Assembly: GCA_903870275.1 (NCBI GenBank)
Contig: CAIQCK010000043.1
Location: forward strand, 1 to 61,360
Reading direction: 5' to 3'
Length of the DNA: 61,360 nucleotides
DNA from: an uncultured bacterium
GTDB lineage: Bacteria > Verrucomicrobiota > Verrucomicrobiia > CAIQCK01
The position numbers were made by a program, and so were the translations under genes. Within the stretch, counting starts at the first letter, position 1. Each line of letters opens with the position of its first letter. The notes below the pieces were generated by a model. The model did no database searches. It saw only the letters and a program-made list of their open reading frames with translations, and had not been told where the DNA came from. Of this stretch, positions 9,353 to 18,233 are shown one piece after another.

Positions 9353-9358
9353 TATTAT
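9353..9358 (+). promoter_or_regulatory. -10 box 9 nt before the ATG
   Basis: TATTAT sits in TTCTATTATCCGGCC, which resembles the TTCTATCATC words before the 2725 and 10815 genes. The ATG at 9368 begins 9 nt after the box and there is no Shine-Dalgarno sequence. A TTGGCA lies 20 nt upstream, too far for a good -35. Confidence 0.5.
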
Positions 9359-9367
9359 CCGGCCATC

Positions 9368-10666
9368 ATGAAGACACAGTCATTCGGCTCGGCTTGGCTC
9401 GCCAGTGCGTCAGTCATGTTTGTCGTTGGACTGACGACGGGAATCGCAGCCGCGCCTGAACCCGTCACCGATAAGCAACTTTGCGCCAAGGCAGCGGACG
9501 CATGGCGGGCTTCCTGGGAACGATTCTACGACGAGCGCACCAATTTGTTCTATGACCGCGTGTGCAGCTACGACCCGGAAAAACGTCTGTCCTCGCTGCC
9601 GACGCCGGAGGAGATCGGCCGGCAGTATCCCAATCGCAACGGTTGGGGAACCGGGATGGAGGACTGCGCGATCAGCGGCGGAGTGATGTTGTCAATGATC
9701 TGCGACCGGTTCGCGGCCACGGGCGACACCGCGTTGCGCAAGTCCGCTGGGAAGGTTTTCGCTGGCATGGTGTTGCTGGGAACGCTCAGCTCCTCCGAAG
9801 GTTTCGTGATCCGCGGGGTGTGCCCGACCGACCGGCGGTCTCATTACTGCGAAAGCTCACGCGACCAGTTCACGTGGTATGCCTACGGATTGTGGCGCTA
9901 CTACCGGTCGCCGCTTTCAAACGCGGCAGAGAAGGCAGCGATGAGGAAGATCATCGCCGCCATCTGCACCCGGCTGGAGCGCAACGTGGTGGCAAAGAAC
10001 GATTACCACTTGGGGAGAGAAGACGGCACTTTTGATGGCTTGGTGGATAAGATGTGGTGCGTCCTGGCGCATGAAGCGGCGCGTCTGCCCATGATCTACG
10101 CCATCGGCGCGGACCTGACCGGCAAGGATCACTGGCGGGACCTTGCACGGCGATACAGCCCGGAGGCGGCCGCGCAATCGCAAGGGGAGTCAACGAAGAC
10201 CCCCTATGCGTTGCTGCAAGAGCAGGTGTCGCTCGAAGCGCTCTATCAACTGGAGGAGTCTTCGGAGCTGAAACGGCAGTGGCTGGATGCGATGCGGTCG
10301 GTGGCCGGCCGCTCTTCGGTGTTCCTGGCGAAGTGCCGCGGGTATCAACCGCAAGACGTCGGGAAGGTCAACCTGGACTGGCGGAGCTGGCCGATGCGGA
10401 GTTCGGCGGGTTATCAGGTGCCGAGCGCCCCGGACATCGTGACCAAGGAGGATGGCACGGTTCGACAGCCTGCCGAGGCCGCGCTGACGCGACTGCTTTG
10501 CCCGGAGGCGTCGTTGACAGCCGACCAGCTTGCACTCGTGAAACAAAACATCGCCCAGGTGGATTACGCGAATACCGTTATGTATGGGTTGTATTACACG
10601 CAGGCTGTCTATTGGCGGGCCGTGCGGCTTGGGCTGATCAAACTTCCGGCCAGTCCCAAAAACTGA
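9368..10666 (+). CDS. Secreted six-hairpin (alpha/alpha-barrel) protein, possible glycosidase
   Basis: A 432-aa protein that opens MKTQSFGSAWLASASVMF and has a signal peptide ending near IAAAPEP. The rest is mostly helical, with repeated aromatic and acidic motifs (GWGTGMEDCAISGGVML, DQFTWYAYGLWRYY, DGLVDKMWC), as in alpha/alpha toroid enzymes such as unsaturated glucuronyl hydrolases or epimerase-like proteins. No exact family or catalytic pair was identified. The ATG at 9368 is chosen because the upstream extension lacks coding character and a -10 box lies just before it. The next gene starts 148 nt downstream with its own promoter. Confidence 0.65.
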   Translation: MKTQSFGSAWLASASVMFVVGLTTGIAAAPEPVTDKQLCAKAADAWRASWERFYDERTNLFYDRVCSYDPEKRLSSLPTPEEIGRQYPNRNGWGTGMEDCAISGGVMLSMICDRFAATGDTALRKSAGKVFAGMVLLGTLSSSEGFVIRGVCPTDRRSHYCESSRDQFTWYAYGLWRYYRSPLSNAAEKAAMRKIIAAICTRLERNVVAKNDYHLGREDGTFDGLVDKMWCVLAHEAARLPMIYAIGADLTGKDHWRDLARRYSPEAAAQSQGESTKTPYALLQEQVSLEALYQLEESSELKRQWLDAMRSVAGRSSVFLAKCRGYQPQDVGKVNLDWRSWPMRSSAGYQVPSAPDIVTKEDGTVRQPAEAALTRLLCPEASLTADQLALVKQNIAQVDYANTVMYGLYYTQAVYWRAVRLGLIKLPASPKN

Positions 10667-10778
10667 ACGCGGCGATCCGCTTCGCGAGCCACCACCACAG
10701 CGCCAGACTCTACCCAACGATCCCCGGACTGTGGAAAAACAAAAAGCGGGATTGAGTTGCAGAACGGTCACAGCTTCG

Positions 10779-10806
10779 TTGACTTGATGTGGCGGTGTTC
10801 TATCAT
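10779..10806 (+). promoter_or_regulatory. Promoter of the 10815 gene, leaderless type
   Basis: TTGACT (10779-10784), a 16-nt spacer and TATCAT (10801-10806) lie 8 nt from the ATG at 10815. The region from about 10770 to the first codons is nearly the same as that before 2725, including the encoded MRTLAAVM start. The mRNA would have at most about 2 nt of leader. Confidence 0.65.
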
Positions 10807-10814
10807 CGCCGGCC

Positions 10815-13800
10815 ATGAGGACTCTCGCCGCAGTGATGGTGGCCGCGTGCGTGACGTGCGCGCGGGTGTTGGCGGACGAACCGGTCGTCGGCATCCCGAT
10901 GAAACCCGACCCGCCGCCGGCGGTGGACGGCCAACTGGAGGAGTGGGCCAACGTTCCCGGCGCGTTGCTGCTCAACCGCCGCGAACAGGCGACGTGGGGC
11001 GGCGCGCAGTGGAAATCACCAAGCGACCTCAGCGCGAAGGTCTGGCTCGCGTGGCGGCAGGATATGCTTTACCTCGCCGCTGATGTCACCGACGACAAAC
11101 TCCGCCAGACCGAGCGCGGCTCGGGCATCTGGAAAGGCGATTGCATCCAGCTCCTGCTCGATGTCGCGCCGGATGATGAGAGCGCCCGCAGTCACTTCGG
11201 CAAGGGCCAGTTCCAAATCGCGTTCAGTCCGGGAAACTTCCAGCACAGCGGCGATGCGCTGACCGACTGCCCGCCGGAAGCCTGTTGTTTCAAGCCGGCG
11301 GCGCTCGAACTCAAAGGCGTGCTGGTCGCCGCGCAACAGACCGACCACGGTTACACGCTCGAAGCGGCCATCCCGTGGCCGCTGCTCGGTGTCGCCCGGC
11401 CGGCGGTTGGCATGCCGGTGAACTTCGAAATCGCGGTCTTCGACACCGACGGCACCGAGCCGCGCCCCGAAAAGCTCCTCAGCTTTTCGACGAAGCCGTG
11501 GGCGATGACGCGGTTGCGCCTGAACTCCGCCGTGCTCGCCGGCGCGGACGGCAAAGCGCCGGCCATCGTCCGCGGCGCGCCGGTCTTCGACAAGGTGGAG
11601 TTGAAACCGAGGGAGAAACAGACGTTCAAGTTCACCGCCGCCAAGCCGCCCGCCGGCAAGGAGGCCGTGCTGGCACTCCAGGCGCGTCTGGACACACCAA
11701 GAGTCGGCGGCTACACACAAGCGCTGAGACTCACACTCAACGGCACACCGCTCGACGGCAAGAGGCTGTCGAACAAACCGCTGGAGTTCAAAGGCAATGA
11801 CGGTCGCATTCACCGGCTCGTCGCGGTGGACCGCTTCACAACCTATTACGCGCCGGATTTCACCAGCGCCGACACGTCCTCCTACGCCATTGCCGGCGTC
11901 AAGACCGGCGAGTTCGAATTGCGCATCGGCGATTTGCTGCGAGAGGGTGAAAACCAACTCGTCATTGAGAACGCCTGCGCGCCGAACGTCACGCGCCCGC
12001 TCGTGGCGGCCAACTGCCGCGTGAGCTTCGCCGCGCCACCGCCGCCGCCAAAACCGAAGGCCGGTCCGCCAACCGGCGCCATTCCGGTTTGCGCGCCGGT
12101 GAAGGAGCCGAAAACCGGCTACGACGTGCGCGAACAGGCGGACGCGAAGCTCGTGATCGAGATTGGCGGAGAGAAGTTCACCATTGAGAGCCGTTTCTCG
12201 ACGCCCGCGGGAAAGTGGGAGCGCGGATCGAATCCATTCTTCGAGCACTCGCGCCGGATCGAACGCAAAGCCGAGGCGATCATCGTGCGCGACACGTTCA
12301 AGAATCTCACCAGCGAAAACCTGCCGCTCATGCAGCGGCATGAAGTTCGGTGGGGCGAGACTCCGTCGAGCCTCGTCCAAACGCGAGAGGGGCAAAGCGG
12401 CAGGCTCGACGGAGTCTCGCCCCACCCTAAAGCCGCTGCACCGATCAAAAAACTCTGGCTCGCCGGGATTTCGCCAGCCGGGCTTGTCGGGACTTCCACG
12501 CAGCCGGCGAATCCGACGACGTTCGGGGTAACGGAGAAGACCGGCGTCGGTCTGCTGCCGCTCAACGACGAGTTTCAGGTCCACGTTTCCAACTACGCCG
12601 CCGACGGCGCGCTCGGCCTCGCGGACAACCAGTTCGTCCTCCAGCCCGGCAAGAGTTACACGGCGGAATGGGCCATCGTGCCGGTGGCGCGGCCCGATTA
12701 TTTCGATTTCGTCAATGCCGCGCGCCGGCTGCTCGACGCGAATTTCGCCATCCCGTATTGCTACGCCTTCCTGCGCGGCGGGCCGCTGACGGAGAAATGG
12801 TCGGACGAGCAGTTCGCCAGCTTCATCAAGTTCAAGAGCGCGAATCTTCTCTGCGACAGCATCATGTATCCGATGTGGCACGGCCACTACACGCACGGCA
12901 CGCCGTTCCAACTCGTGTCGCACGACTCCTACAAACGCTACGTCGAGCGCGTCCGCCGGCTCGCGCCCGGCGCGTTTAGCTGCGTGTATTTTCACTGCTT
13001 CATAGACACGCTTGAAGATGCGCCGCAGAAGTATGCCGACGCGCGCGTGCTGCGCAGCGACGGCTTGCAGGCCGACTACGGCACGCCGGGCGACAGGATT
13101 TTCTTCCCGACCGGGCAGAATGAGTTTGGCCAGGCCATGAAACGCAACGTGGACATCATCCTCAACGACATCAAAGCCGACGGCGTGTATTGGGACGAAC
13201 TGGAATACAGCGCCTACGCTTACCACTACGGCGAGCCGTGGGACGGCTGCTCGGCGGACATTGACGCGAAGACGATGAAAATCCGGCGGCTGAAATCCTC
13301 CGTCACGCTCCTCTCGCAGCCGTGGCGCGTCGCGCTGATCAAGGAGATCATGGCGCGCGGGCCGTTCATCGCCAACGGCCAGCCGCACACGCGGACGATG
13401 GCGCGGCTGAAGTTCCCGCGGTTCGTCGAGACCGGCAGCGTCAGCAACTGCGCCCTCGCCCAGATTCACTCGCCCATCGCCCTCGGCGACCATCTCACCG
13501 AGCGCAGCGAGGCCGACGCCTATCGCAACATGGTTGCCGCGCTCGACTACGGCTGCGTGTCGCACTGGTATAGCGACGCGCAGGTCATCCCGGCCTACGA
13601 AACGCTGACGAAGTTCATGTATCCGATCACGCCGCTGGAGTTGCACGAAGGCTACATCATCGCCAGGGAACGCATCTTGACCAACCGCAGCGGCCTTTTC
13701 GGCTGGGGCGACCGCTCGGCGCGCGAAGTCCACGTTTTCGACGACACCGGCCGCGAGGTGCCGGACTTCAAAGCCCCGACCGTCGAGCGCGACGGCGCGA

Positions 13801-13865
13801 CATTCACCGAGTTACGCCTCGCCGAAGGCTGGAGCGCGGCGATTGTGAAAAAAACAGACAAGTGA
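10815..13865 (+). CDS. Secreted multidomain glycosidase-like protein with CBM9-like domain and in-frame palindrome insertion
   Basis: This 1016-aa product has a signal peptide (MRTLAAVMVAACVTCARVLA). Residues of about 30-230 resemble a family 9 carbohydrate-binding domain (VDGQLEEWANVP, then GDCIQLLLDVAP). A beta region follows, then from about 650 a catalytic-type domain with GVYWDELEY (D794), IANGQPHTRTMARLKFPRF and a Tyr/Trp-rich end. The second half is paralogous to the 29261 gene (shared DFVNAARR and ANGQP motifs, and the ending REVPDFKAxT). Residues about 512-537 come from a 78-bp perfect palindromic element absent from the paralogue, yet the frame is kept. Its GTGA overlap with the next gene suggests coupling. 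Confidence 0.75.
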   Translation: MRTLAAVMVAACVTCARVLADEPVVGIPMKPDPPPAVDGQLEEWANVPGALLLNRREQATWGGAQWKSPSDLSAKVWLAWRQDMLYLAADVTDDKLRQTERGSGIWKGDCIQLLLDVAPDDESARSHFGKGQFQIAFSPGNFQHSGDALTDCPPEACCFKPAALELKGVLVAAQQTDHGYTLEAAIPWPLLGVARPAVGMPVNFEIAVFDTDGTEPRPEKLLSFSTKPWAMTRLRLNSAVLAGADGKAPAIVRGAPVFDKVELKPREKQTFKFTAAKPPAGKEAVLALQARLDTPRVGGYTQALRLTLNGTPLDGKRLSNKPLEFKGNDGRIHRLVAVDRFTTYYAPDFTSADTSSYAIAGVKTGEFELRIGDLLREGENQLVIENACAPNVTRPLVAANCRVSFAAPPPPPKPKAGPPTGAIPVCAPVKEPKTGYDVREQADAKLVIEIGGEKFTIESRFSTPAGKWERGSNPFFEHSRRIERKAEAIIVRDTFKNLTSENLPLMQRHEVRWGETPSSLVQTREGQSGRLDGVSPHPKAAAPIKKLWLAGISPAGLVGTSTQPANPTTFGVTEKTGVGLLPLNDEFQVHVSNYAADGALGLADNQFVLQPGKSYTAEWAIVPVARPDYFDFVNAARRLLDANFAIPYCYAFLRGGPLTEKWSDEQFASFIKFKSANLLCDSIMYPMWHGHYTHGTPFQLVSHDSYKRYVERVRRLAPGAFSCVYFHCFIDTLEDAPQKYADARVLRSDGLQADYGTPGDRIFFPTGQNEFGQAMKRNVDIILNDIKADGVYWDELEYSAYAYHYGEPWDGCSADIDAKTMKIRRLKSSVTLLSQPWRVALIKEIMARGPFIANGQPHTRTMARLKFPRFVETGSVSNCALAQIHSPIALGDHLTERSEADAYRNMVAALDYGCVSHWYSDAQVIPAYETLTKFMYPITPLELHEGYIIARERILTNRSGLFGWGDRSAREVHVFDDTGREVPDFKAPTVERDGATFTELRLAEGWSAAIVKKTDK
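12349..12426. repeat. 78-bp palindromic element inside a coding sequence (family A)
   Basis: Perfect 25-nt inverted arms lie at 12349-12373 and 12402-12426, starting GGTGGGGCGAGACTCC, with a 28-nt loop. The length is a multiple of three, and the element is translated as 26 residues (starting WGETPSS and ending RLDGVSPH). The same arm begins at 61308, outside any gene, so this is a dispersed element and not an evolved part of the protein. Confidence 0.85.
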
Positions 13866-14746
13866 AAGACGAAACGATGCAAACACCCAACATGACCCGC
13901 CGTGAATTTGCCCGTGTGGCCGCGGTCGGCGCGACCGGCATCGCCGGCGCGCTCGTCGCGAAGGCCGCGGCTCCGGCGTCGCCGCTGAAGATCGCCATTA
14001 TCGGCGATTCGTCGTGCATCCCCGACCTGCGCCGCGAGGTGGCCTGTCTCCTGATCAACGGCAAACATCTTGTGGACACCGGCTGGTGCGCGGCGCTGAG
14101 GATGCGCGAATACGGCTTCGATCCGCTGGCGTTGGAATCCATCATCATCTCGCATTTCCACCAGGATCATTACATCGGCCTGCCGCAACTGTTGTTCTAC
14201 ATCAGCATGCGAAAATTTGGCCGGCAGAAAAACCCCGCGCCGCCGCTGAACATCTTCGGCCCCAGCGAGCACCTTCAGCGCGTCGTCGAGGCGGCCGATG
14301 CGTTTCTTCAAATCCCGCGCTTCCCGGAACTGGCGTTGGACCGCAAACTGGTGCCGCTCACCGCGGGCGACAAGTTCGAGGTGCCGGACTTGCGCTTCGA
14401 GACATTCGCCGCCCATCATCTTTCGGGGAAGAACCAGCTCGAACAAGCACTGGTCTATAAAGTCACCGACAAGACCAGCGGCGCGTGCGCGGTCTTCACC
14501 GGCGACACGCATCATCATCCGCCTATTGCGGAGTTCGCCAGGGGCGCGTCGCTGCTGGTTCATGACGGCGCTCACACCGCGCCAAAGGACGCCGCGCAAA
14601 TCGCACAGCAAGCCGGCGTCAAGAAGTTGGTGCTCATCCACTTCTCGCAAAGCCGGGCCGCGAAAATTCTCGCCGAGGCCAAGGCCGTCTTTCCCAACAC
14701 CGAACTGGCCGAGGAAGGTCGCACACTGGAGGTTTCCGGCCCATGA
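13862..14746 (+). CDS. Tat-exported metallo-beta-lactamase-fold hydrolase
   Basis: A 294-aa protein that can start at GTG 13862, overlapping the preceding stop as GTGA, or at ATG 13877; the latter gives a compact Tat leader with TRREFARVAAVGATG. The mature part has the metal-binding motif SHFHQDH, then TGDTHHHPP and IHFSQSR, consistent with a ribonuclease Z/arylsulfatase-like branch of the metallo-beta-lactamase fold binding two metals. The early segment KIAIIGDSSCIPDLR replaces the usual first strand. The substrate is unknown. Its position at the end of the 10815 transcription unit suggests a linked role in glycan or ester breakdown outside the cytoplasm. Confidence 0.75.
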   Translation: MKDETMQTPNMTRREFARVAAVGATGIAGALVAKAAAPASPLKIAIIGDSSCIPDLRREVACLLINGKHLVDTGWCAALRMREYGFDPLALESIIISHFHQDHYIGLPQLLFYISMRKFGRQKNPAPPLNIFGPSEHLQRVVEAADAFLQIPRFPELALDRKLVPLTAGDKFEVPDLRFETFAAHHLSGKNQLEQALVYKVTDKTSGACAVFTGDTHHHPPIAEFARGASLLVHDGAHTAPKDAAQIAQQAGVKKLVLIHFSQSRAAKILAEAKAVFPNTELAEEGRTLEVSGP

Positions 14747-14747
14747 A

Positions 14748-14802
14748 GCTGCAACCGATGGACAACCTGCGCGGCGTCGGCTGCGGCGATGAAGGTTGCA
14801 GC
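14748..14802. repeat. Intergenic inverted repeat
   Basis: GCTGCAACC (14748-14756) and GGTTGCAGC (14794-14802) form a perfect 9-bp stem between the stop at 14746 and the next gene. There is no T-run, so it is not a typical Rho-independent terminator. It may be a small palindromic repeat or a Rho-region hairpin. Confidence 0.5.
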
Positions 14803-14882
14803 GACCAGTCTTGTCATTCGCTTGAATTGGATTTTTGCGTGCGGATCGCTTCAGCCAGCGCCGTGACCTTAAAGGAGAGATT

Positions 14883-16901
14883 ATGATGAAGACCATCCGA
14901 TTGTCCGGTGCCGCGTGGATCGCGTGGGGGATGATCGCGGCGAGCGTGTTTGGAGGCTTGGGCGACGTTGCATCTGCCGCTCCCGCGACACCGTGGCAGG
15001 TGGAAGTCCGCAGCTTGACAACCCGCGAACCGAACGAAGCCGCTTCCTTTTTGCGTCCGCTGGATGAAATCGAAATCTTTGTCAAGACAACAGTCCCGAC
15101 CACCAAGATACGGGTTATCGTCAGCGACGGGTGCGGCGAGCCCTATCATCAAGCCCAGCTCGACTTCGTTGGTGGCGTGGCAGTCACCAAAACGATGATT
15201 CGTGGCAGTCTGGGGCGGCATACGGTTCGCCTATTCCAAGGCGACCAGTGTGTGCAAAAGAAGTCTCTGGACGTGCGCGCTGAAACCCGGATTTCCACGG
15301 GGCAGGCGGATCTGGATGCGTTCTACTCCACGATGCGGGCAATCGTGCAGAACAACATGACGTCCATGTGCATTGACGGCCGGGTGCTCAAAGGCTGCGC
15401 CGCCGGCGATGTCGTCTGGCTGCGGGACCACACGCACATGATGAAAGCTTTTCGATACTGGGAACCGGACTTGGTCGAACTGGTGGACCACTTCCTCTCC
15501 TACCAACTCGATGATGGCAGCTACTTCGATTACACGCGCCAATACAAGGATGCCAAGAAACTCAACCGGGAGGCGGAACTCAACACGCTGATGAAGGCCG
15601 TGTTCAAGGTTGATCCGCAGCGGTTGCTGCTGTTCGTGCGGGTCGGAGTTGAAGCCGACTTGGAATACCTGGCCGTTGAGGCCGTGCATCGCGTGTGGCA
15701 GACCACGGGCGATGACCCGTGGATGCGATCCGCGCTGGGAAAACTTGAGAACGGGATGCATTACGCGATGACCAGCCCGCGTCGTTGGTCCACGGAGCAC
15801 AAGCTGGTCAAACGGCCGTTCACGATTGATTCCTGGGATTTCGAATACGGCCAATCGGGCCCGATTTCCAACGGACGCAAGTTGTCGCGGAGAGAGATCG
15901 ATGATGACACGAAATACTGCATCATGCACGGCGACAACAGCGGCATGTTTGACGCCTGCGTGCTTCTGTCGAAGATGTTCCGCCAGACGAATCAGGTGGA
16001 GAAGGCCGACCACTGGCGGCGGACTGCCGACCAATTCCGCCGCCAGGTGAACAAGGTCTGCTGGAACGGGCGATTCTACACGCACCAGGTCCATCTCGAC
16101 CCGGTCAAGGTGGAGGGCGTGGACGAGAGCCAGCAACTGAGCCTGAGCAACCCCCTCGACATCAACCGCGGCATTTGCGACCACGCGCAAGCCGTAAGCA
16201 TCCTCAACGAGTATCGCCACCGCCGCACCACGACCCGCGCCTTTGCCGAGTGGTTCAGCCTGGACCCGCCGTTTCCCGACGGCGCTTTCGGCTTCAAGCT
16301 GGAGCCGGGCAAATATGTCAACGGCGGCATCCTGCCGATGGTCGGCGGCGAGCTTGCCCGGGCCGCGTTCGAACACGGCATGGAAGATTACGGCGTTGAC
16401 ATCCTCCGGCGCTACTACCGGATGGTGTCTGAGAATCACGAAACGTGCTTCGCCTACTTCGCATCCGACCCCAAAGACCCGCGCACCGAATTCCCCGGCA
16501 ATGGATGGGGCGCGGCGGTCATGATCAACGCCTTGATTGAGGGATTGGCTGGCATCCAGGACGAGGCAAGCCAGTATCGTGAGGTTCGCGTTTCGCCTCG
16601 CTGGCTGGCCGCCGGTGTCCACCAAGCCCAATGCTGCGCCCGCTACGCGGCGTCAAACACCTATTTCGCTTACCGCTATCGGCACGATCCAGCAACGCGG
16701 GTAATCACGCTTGTCACGACCGGAAACGGCTCGAAGGCCCATTTCCACGTGCTCTTACCTCAAGGCGCAACGCCGCAACAGGTGACCTGCGGCGGTAAGG
16801 CCACGGATTTCAAGAGTTCGCTCGTGGAGAAAAGTCTGTATGTGGATTTCTCCGCCGTCACAGCCAACGCGGAAGTTCGACTCACCTACGCCATGCCGTG
16901 A
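14883..16901 (+). CDS. Secreted six-hairpin glycosidase
   Basis: The 672-aa product starts at ATG 14883, about 5 nt after the Shine-Dalgarno AAAGGAGAG, and has a long signal peptide ending near DVASAAPAT. After an N-terminal beta domain (to about 130), the rest is an alpha/alpha toroid: WLRDHTHMMKAFRYW, DSWDFEYGQSGP, DHWRRTADQFRRQV, CWNGRFYTH, and a typical late motif WLAAGVHQAQC. This layout recalls glucoamylase-, amylo-glucosidase- or rhamnosidase-like enzymes. WLRDHTH and DWEYG-type acidic clusters could carry the acid and base, but the exact GH family could not be set. It is followed by Tat-leader genes on the same strand. Confidence 0.7.
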   Translation: MMKTIRLSGAAWIAWGMIAASVFGGLGDVASAAPATPWQVEVRSLTTREPNEAASFLRPLDEIEIFVKTTVPTTKIRVIVSDGCGEPYHQAQLDFVGGVAVTKTMIRGSLGRHTVRLFQGDQCVQKKSLDVRAETRISTGQADLDAFYSTMRAIVQNNMTSMCIDGRVLKGCAAGDVVWLRDHTHMMKAFRYWEPDLVELVDHFLSYQLDDGSYFDYTRQYKDAKKLNREAELNTLMKAVFKVDPQRLLLFVRVGVEADLEYLAVEAVHRVWQTTGDDPWMRSALGKLENGMHYAMTSPRRWSTEHKLVKRPFTIDSWDFEYGQSGPISNGRKLSRREIDDDTKYCIMHGDNSGMFDACVLLSKMFRQTNQVEKADHWRRTADQFRRQVNKVCWNGRFYTHQVHLDPVKVEGVDESQQLSLSNPLDINRGICDHAQAVSILNEYRHRRTTTRAFAEWFSLDPPFPDGAFGFKLEPGKYVNGGILPMVGGELARAAFEHGMEDYGVDILRRYYRMVSENHETCFAYFASDPKDPRTEFPGNGWGAAVMINALIEGLAGIQDEASQYREVRVSPRWLAAGVHQAQCCARYAASNTYFAYRYRHDPATRVITLVTTGNGSKAHFHVLLPQGATPQQVTCGGKATDFKSSLVEKSLYVDFSAVTANAEVRLTYAMP

Positions 16902-17053
16902 TCAAACGCCGGCCGGAACAGGCGTCGCCCAGGAACCGAAACACATTCCAGCCGGCGAAGTCCGGTTGATAGGTCTTGTCTGCCTGATGGTGGCGGCGTA
17001 GCTTGCGCGGCGCTGGCGATGACGGCGCGCAGCCTGACCGAAAGGAAACAACC

Positions 17054-18196
17054 ATGATGCCCCCAATGATTTCGCGCCGGCATTTTCTCGGCACGGTCGG
17101 GGCCGCCGTCGCCGGCTTCGGCGCGGGGAAACTCTTCGGGGCCGAGTCTGCCCCGGTCGCGGCTCAAGAAGCATTGCCGATCACTCGGCGCACGTTCTCG
17201 TTGGGGCTGGGGCATCATCCGGCGCACAAGGCCGGCGAAACGCCGCAGGACTTGCAGCAAACGATGGCCGCCGCCGTTGCGCTCGCCGCGCGGAATTCAG
17301 AGGTCTTCAGTGTGTGGACACTCAAGCCGTGGCCTGAAGAGTGGGACGGCTACTACGCCAGGCCGTCCGTCGAGAAGCGCAAGGCTTACTTCGAGTTGAT
17401 GGCGAAGCATCATCGCCTCACGCCGATCTTCAACATCACCTTCTGGACCGTCGCGCCCGAACGCGGCAAAGGGCTTGTCCTGAAACTGGTCGTCCCGCCG
17501 GACCTGCCCGCCTCCACCACGATGGCCGACCCGGCGTTCCGCCGCCGCTGGCTGGAGCATGTCTTGCGCATCGCCCGCGAGTTTCGGCCGGCTTATTTCA
17601 GCCTCGGCAACGAGATTGATTCCTTCTATCACTACGGCCCGGCGCAGCAGCACGACTTCGACAACTACGCGACGCTGGTGACGGAGTCCTACGATGCCGT
17701 GAAGGCCGTCTCGCCGCAGACGCGGGTGATGGTCATTTTCCGCTACGAGGAAATGGTGGCCAGGAAGGGATTTGATCTCATCAAGAAATTCGACCCGAAG
17801 AAAATGGACCTCTTCGGATTCACCACCTACCCGGACCTGCAAAAGTTCGCCAGCCCTGCCGCCATCCCGCGCGATTACTATCGGCCGATCGCGGAACGGG
17901 TCGGGCAGGCACCCGTGGCGTTCACCGAGATTGCATGGCCCACCGTGCCGGGCGACGCGCAAGGCGAGACGCATCAGGCCGAATTCCTCCGCTGGTTCTT
18001 GCAGGAAACGAAAACCATGAACCTGGAGATGGTGATCTGGCCGTTCCTGCACGATCTCGCGCCGGCAGAAAAAAAGGCCATTCGGAGTTCCTATCTCGGT
18101 TTATTCGACTATTATGGCAGGCCCAAACAGGCGTGGAGCCTTTGGCAAAAGCTGGCCGCCCTGCCGCGCGGAAAATGGGCGCGGCGTATGCAATGA
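17054..18196 (+). CDS. Tat-exported clan GH-A glycosidase-like protein
   Basis: A 380-aa protein with the Tat leader ISRRHFLGTVGAAVAGFGAG. The Shine-Dalgarno GAAAGGAAA supports ATG 17054. The barrel carries SLGNEIDSF, where N-E is the usual acid/base pair of clan GH-A, and AFTEIAWPT, where the Glu would be the nucleophile. Together they suggest a retaining endo-type enzyme like GH53 or GH17, though the overall match is only fold-level. Its leader closely resembles that of the next gene, although the mature proteins are unrelated. Confidence 0.7.
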   Translation: MMPPMISRRHFLGTVGAAVAGFGAGKLFGAESAPVAAQEALPITRRTFSLGLGHHPAHKAGETPQDLQQTMAAAVALAARNSEVFSVWTLKPWPEEWDGYYARPSVEKRKAYFELMAKHHRLTPIFNITFWTVAPERGKGLVLKLVVPPDLPASTTMADPAFRRRWLEHVLRIAREFRPAYFSLGNEIDSFYHYGPAQQHDFDNYATLVTESYDAVKAVSPQTRVMVIFRYEEMVARKGFDLIKKFDPKKMDLFGFTTYPDLQKFASPAAIPRDYYRPIAERVGQAPVAFTEIAWPTVPGDAQGETHQAEFLRWFLQETKTMNLEMVIWPFLHDLAPAEKKAIRSSYLGLFDYYGRPKQAWSLWQKLAALPRGKWARRMQ

Positions 18197-18233
18197 GCAA
18201 CGTTCGATTCAGTTAAACCTAAAGGACACAACC

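Noticed and set aside
14748..14802. Rho-independent terminator after the metallo-hydrolase gene
   Set aside because: The stem has a long loop and no following T-run.
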